From: Terasakiella sp033100395
Lineage (GTDB): Bacteria > Pseudomonadota > Alphaproteobacteria > Rhodospirillales > Terasakiellaceae
DNA length: 64,000 nucleotides
Assembly (NCBI RefSeq): GCF_033100395.1
Contig: NZ_JAWLVJ010000011.1
Span: 1-64,000 of the forward strand
Reading direction: 5' to 3'
Below, one piece after another: positions 17,087 to 25,631 of this stretch (position 1 is the stretch's first letter; each line of letters begins with the position of its first letter). A program made the position numbers and the translations under genes. Below the pieces are notes generated by a model that was not told the origin of the DNA, searched no databases, and saw only the letters and a program-made list of their open reading frames with translations.

Positions 17087-18192
17087 GGGGTTTGGAAAGA
17101 TTACTTAGCTTCCCACGCTTTGGGGAACAAGGTGTGAATGAACGGATGGCGGTCCTGTGTGACGGATTACAGCAGGTCCCGGCCATCAAAATCGTTGGCT
17201 CCAACGGCAAAGGCACCACGGCCCATATGATGGCGGAAATGGCGTTGCGACTTGGCAAATCTGTCGGGCTTTATACCTCACCCCATTTGCTGCGGGTTAA
17301 CGAACGCATACAAGTGAATGGGCGGGAAATTTCGGACGATCAACTAGATGTGGTTCTCAACTGGGCCTGTGACCGGGCAGGGGGGGTAAAAGGTATAGGT
17401 CGGTTTGAGCTTTTGACACTGGCCGCTATGAAGCATTTCGCCGACTGTAATCTTGATCTGGCCGTGATGGAAATCGGTCTTGGAGGGCGCTTTGATCCGG
17501 TGCGTGCAGCAGATGGAAAGATATCGGTTCTGACCTCCATTGATCTGGAACATACCGCCATTTTAGGGGACAGCATCGAAGCCATTGCGAAAGAAAAAGC
17601 AGCAGTTTGCAAGACTGGGGATTGTCTGATCAGCGCGGTTGGCGGGCTGGAAGATTGTATGCCAAAGGGGGTGTGTTACCTGGATATTTCAAATCCACCT
17701 TTGTCTCCGTTACAAAGCAATGCCCGACTGGCCGCACATGCCTTGAAGATGCATTTTGATCTGGATGATCTGCCGGAAACCTTTGGCGTGCGTGTACCGG
17801 GGCGTTTACAGAAACTTTCCAGCAATCCACCGATCTATGTAGATGTGGCCCATAGTGCCAAAGCGGTGGAAACCGTGCTGGATCATTTTAAAGGTAAAGA
17901 TATCAGTCTGATCTGTGCGGCTAGAAATGACAAAGATTTGGGTGCATTCGATCAATCTTTCCATCATGTCATCGCCTTGCAGGTGGAAGATGATATGCAC
18001 CCGGCCAATGAGATGCTAAAGGCCTTTCAGGCGTCGCGAAAAGACGAAGCTGTTGATATCGCAGAAGCTTTGGAACTGGCCAAAGATCATCGATCTGAAG
18101 ACGGTGTCATTTTGTGTCTGGGTGGCTTTGGTCTGGTGGGTCGCATGATGGCGCATCTGCGCGGTGTTCACTATGATGTGATTCGCCTGTGA
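17083..18192 (+). CDS. Second FolC/Mur-ligase-like protein
   Basis: A 369-residue protein with a complete set of FolC-like motifs: P-loop IVGSNGKGTT, YTSPHLLRVNERIQVNG, MEIGLGGRFDP, SIDLEHTAILGDSI, the AKEKAAVCK lysine segment, and DVAHSAKAV in the C-terminal domain. It is shorter than FolC (about 430) and has a separate ATG overlapping the preceding stop (ATGA 17083-17086). The ligase fold is clear; the acceptor and amino acid are not. It could be a second folate ligase or act on another pterin- or carboxylate-bearing molecule. Confidence 0.75.
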   Translation: MRGLERLLSFPRFGEQGVNERMAVLCDGLQQVPAIKIVGSNGKGTTAHMMAEMALRLGKSVGLYTSPHLLRVNERIQVNGREISDDQLDVVLNWACDRAGGVKGIGRFELLTLAAMKHFADCNLDLAVMEIGLGGRFDPVRAADGKISVLTSIDLEHTAILGDSIEAIAKEKAAVCKTGDCLISAVGGLEDCMPKGVCYLDISNPPLSPLQSNARLAAHALKMHFDLDDLPETFGVRVPGRLQKLSSNPPIYVDVAHSAKAVETVLDHFKGKDISLICAARNDKDLGAFDQSFHHVIALQVEDDMHPANEMLKAFQASRKDEAVDIAEALELAKDHRSEDGVILCLGGFGLVGRMMAHLRGVHYDVIRL

Positions 18193-18217
18193 GCAGGAAA
18201 ACTGCCATTCTTTGGGC

Positions 18218-18910
18218 ATGAAAAAGATTACATTTATTCTGCTTGTCAGCCTGCTGCTGTTGCCTCTTTCTGCAAAAGCCAACCAACGTTTGGCCGTGGT
18301 TGAACTTTTTACGTCGCAAGGCTGTTCTTCCTGTCCGCCTGCCGATGCGTTTTTAGGCGAACTCTCCATGCGTAATGACGTGCTGGCACTGGCGTTCCAT
18401 GTGGATTACTGGGATTATATCGGTTGGAAAGATATCCACGCGAGCCCGGAATATACCCAGCGGCAACGCAATTATGCTTCTGCTTTTAATCTGCGTTATG
18501 TCTATACGCCGCAGATGGTGGTGGCAGGTGATTACGAAACATCAGGCAATTCCCGTCGCAATGTGGTGCGTGCGATAGAAAAGGAATTGTCAAAGGCTTC
18601 TGATCTGGATATCCGTGCCGCAGACGGAGTAATCGCTGTGTCCGGCCCGGCCCAGAACCAGAATATTCATGTCTACCGTGTTAGCTTCATCAAGGAAGAA
18701 AAGACTAAGGTCAGACGCGGGGAAAATCGTGGCAAAACCCTGACCGATTATAATATCGTTTCTGATCTGGTGCATGTGGGTAACTGGCGCGGTGGTGATC
18801 AGACCTTTACCTATGATGTTGCTGATCTTGATCCCAACCATGGCCACGCAATTTTCTTACAGCGTGCCAATGATCTTAAAATTCTGACGGCCATCCGTCT
18901 GACAAACTAA
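18218..18910 (+). CDS. DUF1223-family secreted thioredoxin-like protein
   Basis: A 230-residue precursor with a signal peptide (MKKITFILL...SAKA, cleavage near residue 21). The mature protein begins with VVELFTSQGCSSCPPAD, a thioredoxin-fold CxxC of the DUF1223 family, followed by AFHVDYWDYIGWKD, the other family hallmark. It is presumably periplasmic; function unknown. I chose ATG 18218 over the TTG at 18212 because the signal peptide then begins MKK. It converges on htpG across a shared terminator. Confidence 0.85.
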   Translation: MKKITFILLVSLLLLPLSAKANQRLAVVELFTSQGCSSCPPADAFLGELSMRNDVLALAFHVDYWDYIGWKDIHASPEYTQRQRNYASAFNLRYVYTPQMVVAGDYETSGNSRRNVVRAIEKELSKASDLDIRAADGVIAVSGPAQNQNIHVYRVSFIKEEKTKVRRGENRGKTLTDYNIVSDLVHVGNWRGGDQTFTYDVADLDPNHGHAIFLQRANDLKILTAIRLTN

Positions 18911-18984
18911 GTCTTGAAATTCGATTTTGTCTTCCCACATAGGGCACATGGGATGAGGGCAATAGAGGTCGTGTCTAGAGCGAG

Positions 18985-19023
18985 AAAAAGGACCGCCTGA
19001 CGTTATCAGGCGGTCCTTTTTTT
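18985..19023. terminator. Bidirectional terminator between the DUF1223 gene and htpG
   Basis: AAAAAGGACCGCCTGA (18985-19000) and TCAGGCGGTCCTTTTTTT (19006-19023) pair almost perfectly around a five-base loop, with A and T runs on the two sides, so it works in both directions. Confidence 0.95.
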
Positions 19024-19041
19024 ATTGTTCTCCGGCGAAGG

Positions 19042-20910
19042 TTAAACCAATCCTTTTTCCATCGCACTTGTCATACGTTTGGCAAAAGCCGTCATATCCG
19101 GGATGTTTTCCCCTTCAATAATGCGAGCCTGATCCAGCAGCAGGTGTGCGGCATCGTCAATGGTCTGGTTCGTGCCGTCCGCAGACAGATCAACCAGCTT
19201 TTTAACCAAAGAATGCGTTGGGTTCAGCTCCAGGATCGGGGCTTCGTCCGGCACGGCCTGACCGTGTTGTTTCAGCATGCGTTGCAGGTTGCGATCCATC
19301 GCGCTTTCGCTGGCAACGATACAAACGGCACTGTCAGTCAGGCGGTCCGTAGATCGTACTTCCTGTACGCTGTCACCCAGCACAGCTTTGAAGGCAGCGC
19401 AAAGACGATCAATCCCGTCTTTATCAGCGGCATCTTCTTTGTCAGCTTCATCTTCTGCGTCACCTTCTTTCTTGATTTTGGAAAGATCGGCACCGCCCTT
19501 GGTGATGGACTGGAATTTCTTTTCTTCAAACTGGCCGACGCCCGGGATCCAGAATTCATCGATCGGATCGGTCATGAACAGCACTTCCACACCCTTGGCT
19601 TTAAAGCCTTCCAGCTGTGGGGAACGTTTCAGGGCTTCAAGATCATCGCCGGAGATATAGAAAATTTCTTCCTGACCTTCTTTCATGCGCTCGACATATT
19701 CCGCCAGGCTTACCCAGCCGTCAATATTGGTGGACTTAAAGCGGGCAAGGGCGAGGTTTTCTTTTTGATGGGCGAAGTCTTCGTAGATGCCTTCTTTCAT
19801 GACTGCGCCGAAGTTTTCCCAGAACGAAGCATAGCCTTCTGCGTCTTTCTCTGCCTTCTTCTTCAGCTCACCCAGGACTTTCTTGGTCAGGCCGGCTTTG
19901 ATTTTTGCCAGAACCGGATTGTGCTGCAACATTTCACGAGATACGTTCAAAGGCAGATCACCACTATCGACCACACCGCGCACGAAACGCAGGTATTGTG
20001 GGATCACTTCATCACAATCGTCCGTAATAAAGACTCGGTTCACATAAAGTTTCAGGTGATTTTTACGCTCTGGCGTAAACAGGTCCATGGGGCGTGAACC
20101 TGGGATGAACAGAAGGTTGGTATATTCAATCACCCCTTCAACCCGGTTGTGCATGGTCAGCCATGGGTCATCAAAGGCATGGGCGACATGGTGATAGAAC
20201 TCTTTATACTGTTCTTCAGAAATGTCCTTGGCCTGACGTGTCCAGATGGCAGAGGCACTGTTTAATGTTTCTTCTTCTTCACCGCCCAGCAGGACAATTG
20301 GAATATTGATGTGATCAGAATAGGTCGTCACGATGTTGCGCAGGCGCGCATCTTCGAGGAATTCTTCCTGATCATCACGCATATATAATGTGATGGATGT
20401 ACCGTGGCCGTCGCGCGTCGCATCATTGATGGTATATTCACCTTCGCCGTTGCTTTCCCAGGCCCAGGCTTTGTCTTCGCCAGCTTTGCGCGAAGTCACG
20501 GTGACTTTTTCAGCAACCATGAAGGAAGAATAGAAACCCACACCAAACTGGCCGATCAGGTTGACATCTCCTTTGTCGGATTCTTCAGCAGCTTTTAAGA
20601 AAGCTTCGGTGCCGGACTTGGCGATGGTACCCAGATTGTTGATCAGGTCATCGTGGTTCATGCCGATGCCGTTATCGGCAATGGTCAGTGTCTTGGTTTC
20701 TTTATTCAGATCAAGGGTGATGCGGAAATCCGAATCGCCTTCTGTCAGGCTGGAATCTGTTTGTGATTCATAGCGTAACTTGTCGCAGGCGTCTGATGCG
20801 TTAGAGATCAATTCACGCAGGAAGATCTCTTTATTGCTGTAAAGCGAGTGGGTTACGATATGCAGAAGCTTGCTTACTTCTGCCTGAAACGAAAGTTTTT
20901 CCTCAGTCAT
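19042..20910 (-). CDS. htpG: Molecular chaperone HtpG (Hsp90)
   Basis: An ATP-dependent cytosolic chaperone of 622 residues. Visible are the GHKL ATPase motifs RELISNASDACDKLRY (Glu33, Asn37) and ADNGIGM, then GQFGVGFYSSF. The middle domain has NVSREMLQHNP with its conserved arginine. The C-terminal dimerisation region follows. An ATG 12 bases upstream (20922) is also possible; I prefer 20910 because GGAAG precedes it. A heat-shock-type promoter lies upstream. Confidence 0.97.
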   Translation of the reverse strand: MTEEKLSFQAEVSKLLHIVTHSLYSNKEIFLRELISNASDACDKLRYESQTDSSLTEGDSDFRITLDLNKETKTLTIADNGIGMNHDDLINNLGTIAKSGTEAFLKAAEESDKGDVNLIGQFGVGFYSSFMVAEKVTVTSRKAGEDKAWAWESNGEGEYTINDATRDGHGTSITLYMRDDQEEFLEDARLRNIVTTYSDHINIPIVLLGGEEEETLNSASAIWTRQAKDISEEQYKEFYHHVAHAFDDPWLTMHNRVEGVIEYTNLLFIPGSRPMDLFTPERKNHLKLYVNRVFITDDCDEVIPQYLRFVRGVVDSGDLPLNVSREMLQHNPVLAKIKAGLTKKVLGELKKKAEKDAEGYASFWENFGAVMKEGIYEDFAHQKENLALARFKSTNIDGWVSLAEYVERMKEGQEEIFYISGDDLEALKRSPQLEGFKAKGVEVLFMTDPIDEFWIPGVGQFEEKKFQSITKGGADLSKIKKEGDAEDEADKEDAADKDGIDRLCAAFKAVLGDSVQEVRSTDRLTDSAVCIVASESAMDRNLQRMLKQHGQAVPDEAPILELNPTHSLVKKLVDLSADGTNQTIDDAAHLLLDQARIIEGENIPDMTAFAKRMTSAMEKGLV

Positions 20911-20952
20911 AATTTCTTCCATATGCCTTTAAGTAGAATAATGGTGTGGATG

Positions 20953-20982
20953 GATATGTTCAAAAAATGGGCAGGATGCAAG
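20953..20982 (-). promoter_or_regulatory. Possible RpoH-type promoter of htpG
   Basis: On the reverse strand CTTGCA (20982-20977) and CATATC (20958-20953) are 18 bases apart. This resembles the alphaproteobacterial heat-shock pattern CTTGAC-N17-CYTAT. It lies about 40 bases upstream of the htpG start. The match is imperfect. Confidence 0.4.
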
Positions 20983-21128
20983 CCTTTAATGCAAAGATTC
21001 TGTAAAAAAACATCTCTTATGTTGCCATTCGGTAATTTAGCGGGTATGAGAGGGGGAATTTCGTCATTTGTGGCGCCTCAATTGGGCTGCCGCGCATCAT
21101 ATTAAAGACTATTAGGGCTCGAGTTAAA

Positions 21129-21488
21129 ATGCAGTCTCCTTTGCAAATCGTTTTTCGCGATGTAGATCATTCCGACGCTGTTGAAGCGCGTATCCGCGAA
21201 AAAGTAGAAATGTTGGAAAAACATTCAGATAAAATCGTTAGCTGCCGCGTAACAGTTAGCGCACCACATAAAAGCAAAACAAAAGGCAAGCTGTTTGACA
21301 TCCGCCTTGACGTTTCTCTGCCTGGCGAAGAAATCATCGTGGACAAAACACACAATGACGACCACGCGCACGAAGACGTTTACGTCACCATCCGTGATGC
21401 CTTTGATGCGGCACGTCGCCAGATCAAAGAATGGGTTCAACGCAATCGCGGTGAAGTCAAAAGCCACAGCGATGCTGCGGTTGGCTAA
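21129..21488 (+). CDS. hpf: Ribosome hibernation promoting factor, short form
   Basis: A 119-residue protein of the HPF/YfiA (sigma-54 modulation) family. The N-terminal beta-alpha-beta-beta-beta-alpha fold is visible as MQSPLQIVFRDVDHSDAVEARI followed by VSCRVTVSAPHK and VYVTIRDAFDAARRQIKEW. It binds the 30S decoding region in stationary phase. It lacks the C-terminal dimerisation domain of long HPF; the length suits the short form. Unusually for proteobacteria, it is not next to rpoN or ptsN here. Confidence 0.9.
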   Translation: MQSPLQIVFRDVDHSDAVEARIREKVEMLEKHSDKIVSCRVTVSAPHKSKTKGKLFDIRLDVSLPGEEIIVDKTHNDDHAHEDVYVTIRDAFDAARRQIKEWVQRNRGEVKSHSDAAVG

Positions 21489-21509
21489 GCTTTAAAGCTT
21501 ACAGAATTT

Positions 21510-21545
21510 AAAAAGCCCGTCTCTGAAAAAGAGGCGGGCTTTTTT
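21510..21545 (+). terminator. Terminator downstream of hpf
   Basis: AAAAAGCCCGTCTC pairs with GAGGCGGGCTTTTT around TGAAAAA, followed by a T run. Confidence 0.9.
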
Positions 21546-21613
21546 GTTGTTTGATTCAGCCAATTGTTGAATTACAGTTTTCAGTGGTGTTCAGATTACT
21601 GGGGAACGGGTTC

Positions 21614-23032
21614 ATGAAATTGACATGGTTTTTGACAGCGGGAACAATCTTCACGATTGGATGGGCTGCTTTGAACGTTGCTGAGGCAAGTGAGGCAGGC
21701 CGCAAAATTGGAACGACCTATAGGGTTGTCGATACGGGGCAGACCAAATGTTATGATGCGGGTGATGGTTGGGGTACACCGAATATGGATTGCCCGGCTT
21801 CTGGTGATTTCTTCGGACAGGATGCCCAATACACCATCAATGCGCCCCATTATAAAGACAATGGTGATGGCACTGTATCTGATCTGGTCAGCGGTTTGAT
21901 GTGGCAAAAGAGATTTTATCGAAATACCCATTGGAACACTGCAGAAGACATCGCGCGAAACGCAACGGAAGGGGGGCATAAGGACTGGCGCGTGCCTACG
22001 ATCAAGGAGCTTTATTCCCTGATTAATCATGGTGGAGCGACAGGAAGGATGGATCCCAACTCCAGAGAGAAGCCATCAGATGCCGTTCCCTATCTCAATA
22101 CCGAATATTTTGATTTTGAATATCCGCCAGAGGCACCATCCGGGACTTATTCCAGTCATATTCGCTATATCGATTCCCAATATATCACCTCGACCATTTA
22201 TGAAGGTTTCACCATGGGGCGGAACAAGACCTTCTTTGGGGTGAATTTTGCCGATGGTCGGATCAAGGGCTATCCGGTTTTTGGTCAGAAAGGCGGTGAT
22301 GGTTTTTATCTGCGCCTTGTGCGGGGCAATCCTGAATATGGCAAAAATAAATTTGCGACAACCAGCGAAAACGCTGTAATGGACGCGGCAACAGGGTTGA
22401 CCTGGATGAAGGCGGACACAGGCCATTTTGTGGACAAGCTGCAACAGACAAAATCCAAAGACGGCCGGGTTGACTGGGGGGAGGCTTTGAGTTTTTGTGA
22501 AGGGTTGGAGTTGGATGGATTTTCAGACTGGCGCTTGCCCAGCTCGAAAGAGCTTCAGAGCTTGGTTGATTATACCCGCTCACCGCAACGAACCAGTTCG
22601 GCAGCACTTGATCCTATCTTTGCGGTGACAGAGTTCAAGGATGTCAGAGGAAAGACGAATTTCCCAGCCTATTGGTCCTCAACATCGCTTTTGGATGGTA
22701 AAAATCCCGGAGATGAAGGGATTATTGTTTTCTTTGGTGAAGCGCTTGGGGCTTTCTCGCTGCCTTCTGGTCCAGGTGGCGGCGATATGATGAAACGGCG
22801 TCCACCGCCACCACCTGGTGGGCATATGAGAGGGCCTGGCAGTCACCCTCATGAACGCCCCCAAGGCGGAAGTGAGCGTGGCAGCAAAGCTTCTATTATT
22901 GATGTTCATGGGGCGGGGGCGCAACGCTCTGACCCTAAGAGCGGTGACATAGGCGATTATCCGGTCTGGGGGCATGGGCCGCAAGGTGATGTCAGACGGG
23001 TTTATAATTACGCGCGCTGTGTTCGGGGTTGA
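21614..23032 (+). CDS. Secreted protein with two DUF1566 domains
   Basis: A 472-residue precursor with a signal peptide (MKLTWFLTAG...AEA, cleaved about residue 25). Two copies of the DUF1566 pattern are visible: NGDGTVSDLVSGLMWQK...HKDWRVPTIKELYSL, and ATGLTWMK...FSDWRLPSSKELQSL followed by YWSS. This C-type-lectin-like fold is found in many surface proteins of unknown function. Between the second domain and the end lies a proline, glycine and histidine-rich linker (about 390-430, RRPPPPPGG). ATG 21614 is chosen because it starts the signal peptide. It stands alone between two terminator-like hairpins. Confidence 0.8.
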   Translation: MKLTWFLTAGTIFTIGWAALNVAEASEAGRKIGTTYRVVDTGQTKCYDAGDGWGTPNMDCPASGDFFGQDAQYTINAPHYKDNGDGTVSDLVSGLMWQKRFYRNTHWNTAEDIARNATEGGHKDWRVPTIKELYSLINHGGATGRMDPNSREKPSDAVPYLNTEYFDFEYPPEAPSGTYSSHIRYIDSQYITSTIYEGFTMGRNKTFFGVNFADGRIKGYPVFGQKGGDGFYLRLVRGNPEYGKNKFATTSENAVMDAATGLTWMKADTGHFVDKLQQTKSKDGRVDWGEALSFCEGLELDGFSDWRLPSSKELQSLVDYTRSPQRTSSAALDPIFAVTEFKDVRGKTNFPAYWSSTSLLDGKNPGDEGIIVFFGEALGAFSLPSGPGGGDMMKRRPPPPPGGHMRGPGSHPHERPQGGSERGSKASIIDVHGAGAQRSDPKSGDIGDYPVWGHGPQGDVRRVYNYARCVRG

Positions 23033-23298
23033 AAATGGAAGGGTTCCTTCACAACTGCGTGAGCGATATTTCTTTACAATAACTTACTAATTTAGTAGGA
23101 ACCCTTGCGAAATCATGATTTTGAGTGTGTTCTGAGCTGAGGGTTTAACTCCATTTGTTAATTGACACAAAATATTTGTAATTGACAAATAAATAACACA
23201 CATTATTGTGCATATAAATTTTGGGGCACCGGATTCTGGTGTCGCCCTTTACTTGTGTTAACTGACTAAGCAATACGCGCAAATTTAAGAGAGAAAAA
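23033..23298 (+). promoter_or_regulatory. Intergenic region upstream of fpr
   Basis: The 266 bases hold no gene. Two AATTGACA elements lie 20 bases apart (TTGACA at 23162-23167 and 23182-23187), but no strong -10 is correctly spaced from either. A hairpin GGGGCACC/GGTGTCGCCC (23223-23247) followed by TTTA may end the upstream transcript or sit in the fpr leader. Confidence 0.35.
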
Positions 23299-24072
23299 AT
23301 GGCATTTTTCCAGGAAGACGTCTTAGAAGTAAAACATTGGAATGACTCCCTGTTCAGCTTCAAGACAACCCGTTCAGACGCTCTGCGTTTCCACAATGGT
23401 CACTTCGTCATGATCGGTTTGGAAGTCGAAGGCAAGCCTTTGATGCGCGCTTACAGTATTGCCAGTGCCAACTATGAAGAACACCTTGAATTCTTCAGCA
23501 TCAAAGTGCCGGACGGGCCACTGACGTCTCGTCTGCAGCACCTGAAGCAAGGTGACAAGCTGCTGGTCAGCAAAAAGCCTGTGGGCACATTGGTTCTTGA
23601 TGACCTGACCCCTGCGAAAAACCTGTTCCTTCTGGCGACAGGGACGGGTCTTGCACCATTCCTCAGCATCATTCGTGATTTTGAAACTTATGAGCGTTTC
23701 GACAAGGTTATCCTGTGCCACGGTGTGCGTTATGTGAACGAGCTGGCCTATCAGGATTACATCATGAACGAACTGCCGAATCACGAATATCTCGGCGAGA
23801 TGATTTCCGAGAAACTGGTTTATTACCCAACGGTAACGCGTGAGCCTTATCGTAACCAGGGCCGGATCACGCATTTGATTGAAAACGGTAAACTGGCGGA
23901 AGACCTGGGCATGCCGCAGCTGAACCCGGAAACAGACCGCGCCATGATTTGTGGCTCACAGGTGATGAACGAAGATACCTGTAAAATCCTCGACAGCCTT
24001 GGCTTCCAGGCTTCTGAAAGCACAGGTCATGCAGCGGATTATGTGATCGAACGCGCGTTCGTTGAACGCTAA
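23299..24072 (+). CDS. fpr: Ferredoxin--NADP+ reductase
   Basis: A 257-residue FAD enzyme exchanging electrons between NADPH and ferredoxin/flavodoxin. The FAD-binding motif RAYSIAS, the NADP-binding GTGLAPFLS, CGSQVMNEDTC, and the C-terminal AFVER define the bacterial subclass I FPR type. Length is typical. Rhodobacter and Azotobacter homologues respond to oxidative stress. FdxA, a possible partner, is encoded in the same window at 29623. Confidence 0.95.
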   Translation: MAFFQEDVLEVKHWNDSLFSFKTTRSDALRFHNGHFVMIGLEVEGKPLMRAYSIASANYEEHLEFFSIKVPDGPLTSRLQHLKQGDKLLVSKKPVGTLVLDDLTPAKNLFLLATGTGLAPFLSIIRDFETYERFDKVILCHGVRYVNELAYQDYIMNELPNHEYLGEMISEKLVYYPTVTREPYRNQGRITHLIENGKLAEDLGMPQLNPETDRAMICGSQVMNEDTCKILDSLGFQASESTGHAADYVIERAFVER

Positions 24073-24144
24073 GTCACAATAGAAAACGCGAAGCGGCCCT
24101 GAATAATCCCCCCCATGATCAACTGTTCATGGTCGCTTTTTAAG

Positions 24145-24187
24145 AACACCCCGTCCAGATAGCGCTTGGCGGGGTGTTTTTCTTTTT
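24145..24187 (+). terminator. Terminator of fpr
   Basis: AACACCCCG (24145-24153) pairs with CGGGGTGTT (24170-24178) and is followed by a T-rich tract TTTTCTTTTT. Confidence 0.85.
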
Positions 24188-24249
24188 GCCTTTTGGACAG
24201 AAAAGCGTATAAGGGAAATCAAACTTTACAGCTACTGGAATGTCTTTAG

Positions 24250-24657
24250 ATGGCTTCTAAACTGAAACAACTGATGAAAGCAGGGCGCGCTGATATCTCA
24301 GCGATGTTGCTCATTGCATTTCTGTTTCAGATTTTAACGCCGATTGTCGTTCTGGCAGGTGAGAAATCCCTTGATGGCAGCTTTGAAAACGCGCTGCGTA
24401 CCAGCATTTGCCGCGTTGATGTTGCTGCAGCTGATGAACAAAGCCCCGCACAACCTGCTCATACCGACGGGTTTGTCTGTGACTGGTGTGTGCTTTGTTC
24501 CGCTGATATCAAAACAGATAGTGCACTTCTTCCCGAAGTTGTTACAAGCCACCCTTTAAGCGGACTCCCCCAGTCCATAGAAGGAGTGGATAACGGACAG
24601 TTTGCCCTTGATATACAGGCCCGTCCGTCTGCACCACGCGCCCCGCCATACGTATAA
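24250..24657 (+). CDS. DUF2946-like membrane/secreted protein
   Basis: A 135-residue protein with one hydrophobic N-terminal segment (about 17-36, AMLLIAFLFQILTPIVVLAG). A conserved-looking CDWCVLC follows, near residue 77, and the C-terminus is proline-rich (PSAPRAPPYV). This combination of signal segment, HxxCxxC-type motif and RAPP ending resembles DUF2946 proteins, often found near metal or TonB functions. The assignment is by pattern only. The Cys motifs suggest metal binding. Confidence 0.6.
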   Translation: MASKLKQLMKAGRADISAMLLIAFLFQILTPIVVLAGEKSLDGSFENALRTSICRVDVAAADEQSPAQPAHTDGFVCDWCVLCSADIKTDSALLPEVVTSHPLSGLPQSIEGVDNGQFALDIQARPSAPRAPPYV

Positions 24658-24803
24658 GGTTTCCCCCTCAAGGGTGAGAGGACCTTATATAATTGCCACC
24701 TCTTTAAGGCACTTTCATCGTTGGGAAAAGTGCGAGAAAAGAGAAGTGCTTTTCTGTGTGCACTCCTTTTTTCTCGCGCTAAATCTTCGGGAGCAATCCC
24801 AAG

Positions 24804-24839
24804 AAAAAAAGCACACCGTCCTTGGACCGTGTGCTTTTT
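24804..24839. terminator. Bidirectional terminator
   Basis: AAAAAAAGCACACCGTCC pairs with GGACCGTGTGCTTTTT across a TT turn, with one C-C mismatch. It separates the forward DUF2946-like gene from the reverse outer-membrane protein gene. Confidence 0.85.
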
Positions 24840-24860
24840 CTGTTTGTGAAAGACAGCCTC

Positions 24861-25475
24861 TTAGAAACGGTAGTTCAGGCCCGCAGATAGGACATCCACG
24901 TCCATGTTACCGACGATGTATCTTTCGTATTCCGCGCGGGCGTTTAGGCCGCCGAGGATCGTCAGTTCAGCACCGGCACCAAAAAGGGCGTCAAAGCCAG
25001 AGCTTTCAGCATCCGCACTGCTGGTGGCCGAGCTGTATTTCGCATCTGCGCTCCAGCGATGCAGTCCGCCTTTGATGAAGGGACGAACAGCACCGATCTT
25101 TGTGCCTAATAGGCCGGAGACCCCAAAACTTTGTGCGCCAATGGCAATGTCAGCACTTTGATTAAAGGCATAGTTGGTCCCATCCAGCGAGAAGGTTGAG
25201 CCATTATTCCCGGAAAGGGTTGCTTCGCCCAAATTGGCGTAATGGAGTTCTGTGCCCAAGTATTGGTTAAGCTGAAGACCGCCATAAAGTTTGAAAGCGC
25301 TATCATCTTCATCCAGCGTGGATGTGCCTTCTGAGATGCCGGTATTTAAGGTACTTTGGCCAAATGACGCACCAAGATAGAATAATTCAGCACCGGGTTT
25401 GGTTTTATAACCATCTGCGAGGCTGACTGACGAGGCGGTGACAAAGACCGTCGCCAGCAGGAGTAATTTTTTCAT
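24861..25475 (-). CDS. Outer-membrane beta-barrel protein (OmpA-type barrel)
   Basis: A 204-residue precursor with a signal peptide (MKKLLLLATVFVTASSVSLA, cleavage near 20). The mature part alternates hydrophobic and polar residues in eight or so strands (FYLGASFGQS, KLYGGLQLNQYLGTELHYAN, ARAEYERY) and ends LSAGLNYRF with the terminal phenylalanine recognised by the BAM machinery. It has no periplasmic domain. Function unknown; such small barrels are often adhesion or stress related. Confidence 0.8.
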   Translation of the reverse strand: MKKLLLLATVFVTASSVSLADGYKTKPGAELFYLGASFGQSTLNTGISEGTSTLDEDDSAFKLYGGLQLNQYLGTELHYANLGEATLSGNNGSTFSLDGTNYAFNQSADIAIGAQSFGVSGLLGTKIGAVRPFIKGGLHRWSADAKYSSATSSADAESSGFDALFGAGAELTILGGLNARAEYERYIVGNMDVDVLSAGLNYRF

Positions 25476-25631
25476 TACCGATCCTTAAGTTTTTATAAGC
25501 ACATTTATACTGATGGTTACATCTATAAGGAGTAATCATCAAATAAACGTTAACGTGATCGTGTCTGCACGTATCTGGTGTTTTTTGATTTCTTGCGCTT
25601 TTTCAAAAAGTCGGTCATTGTCTGGCCCACT

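Noticed and set aside
19144..20097. 317-codon forward open frame
   Set aside because: Antisense to htpG, without start signals or family motifs.
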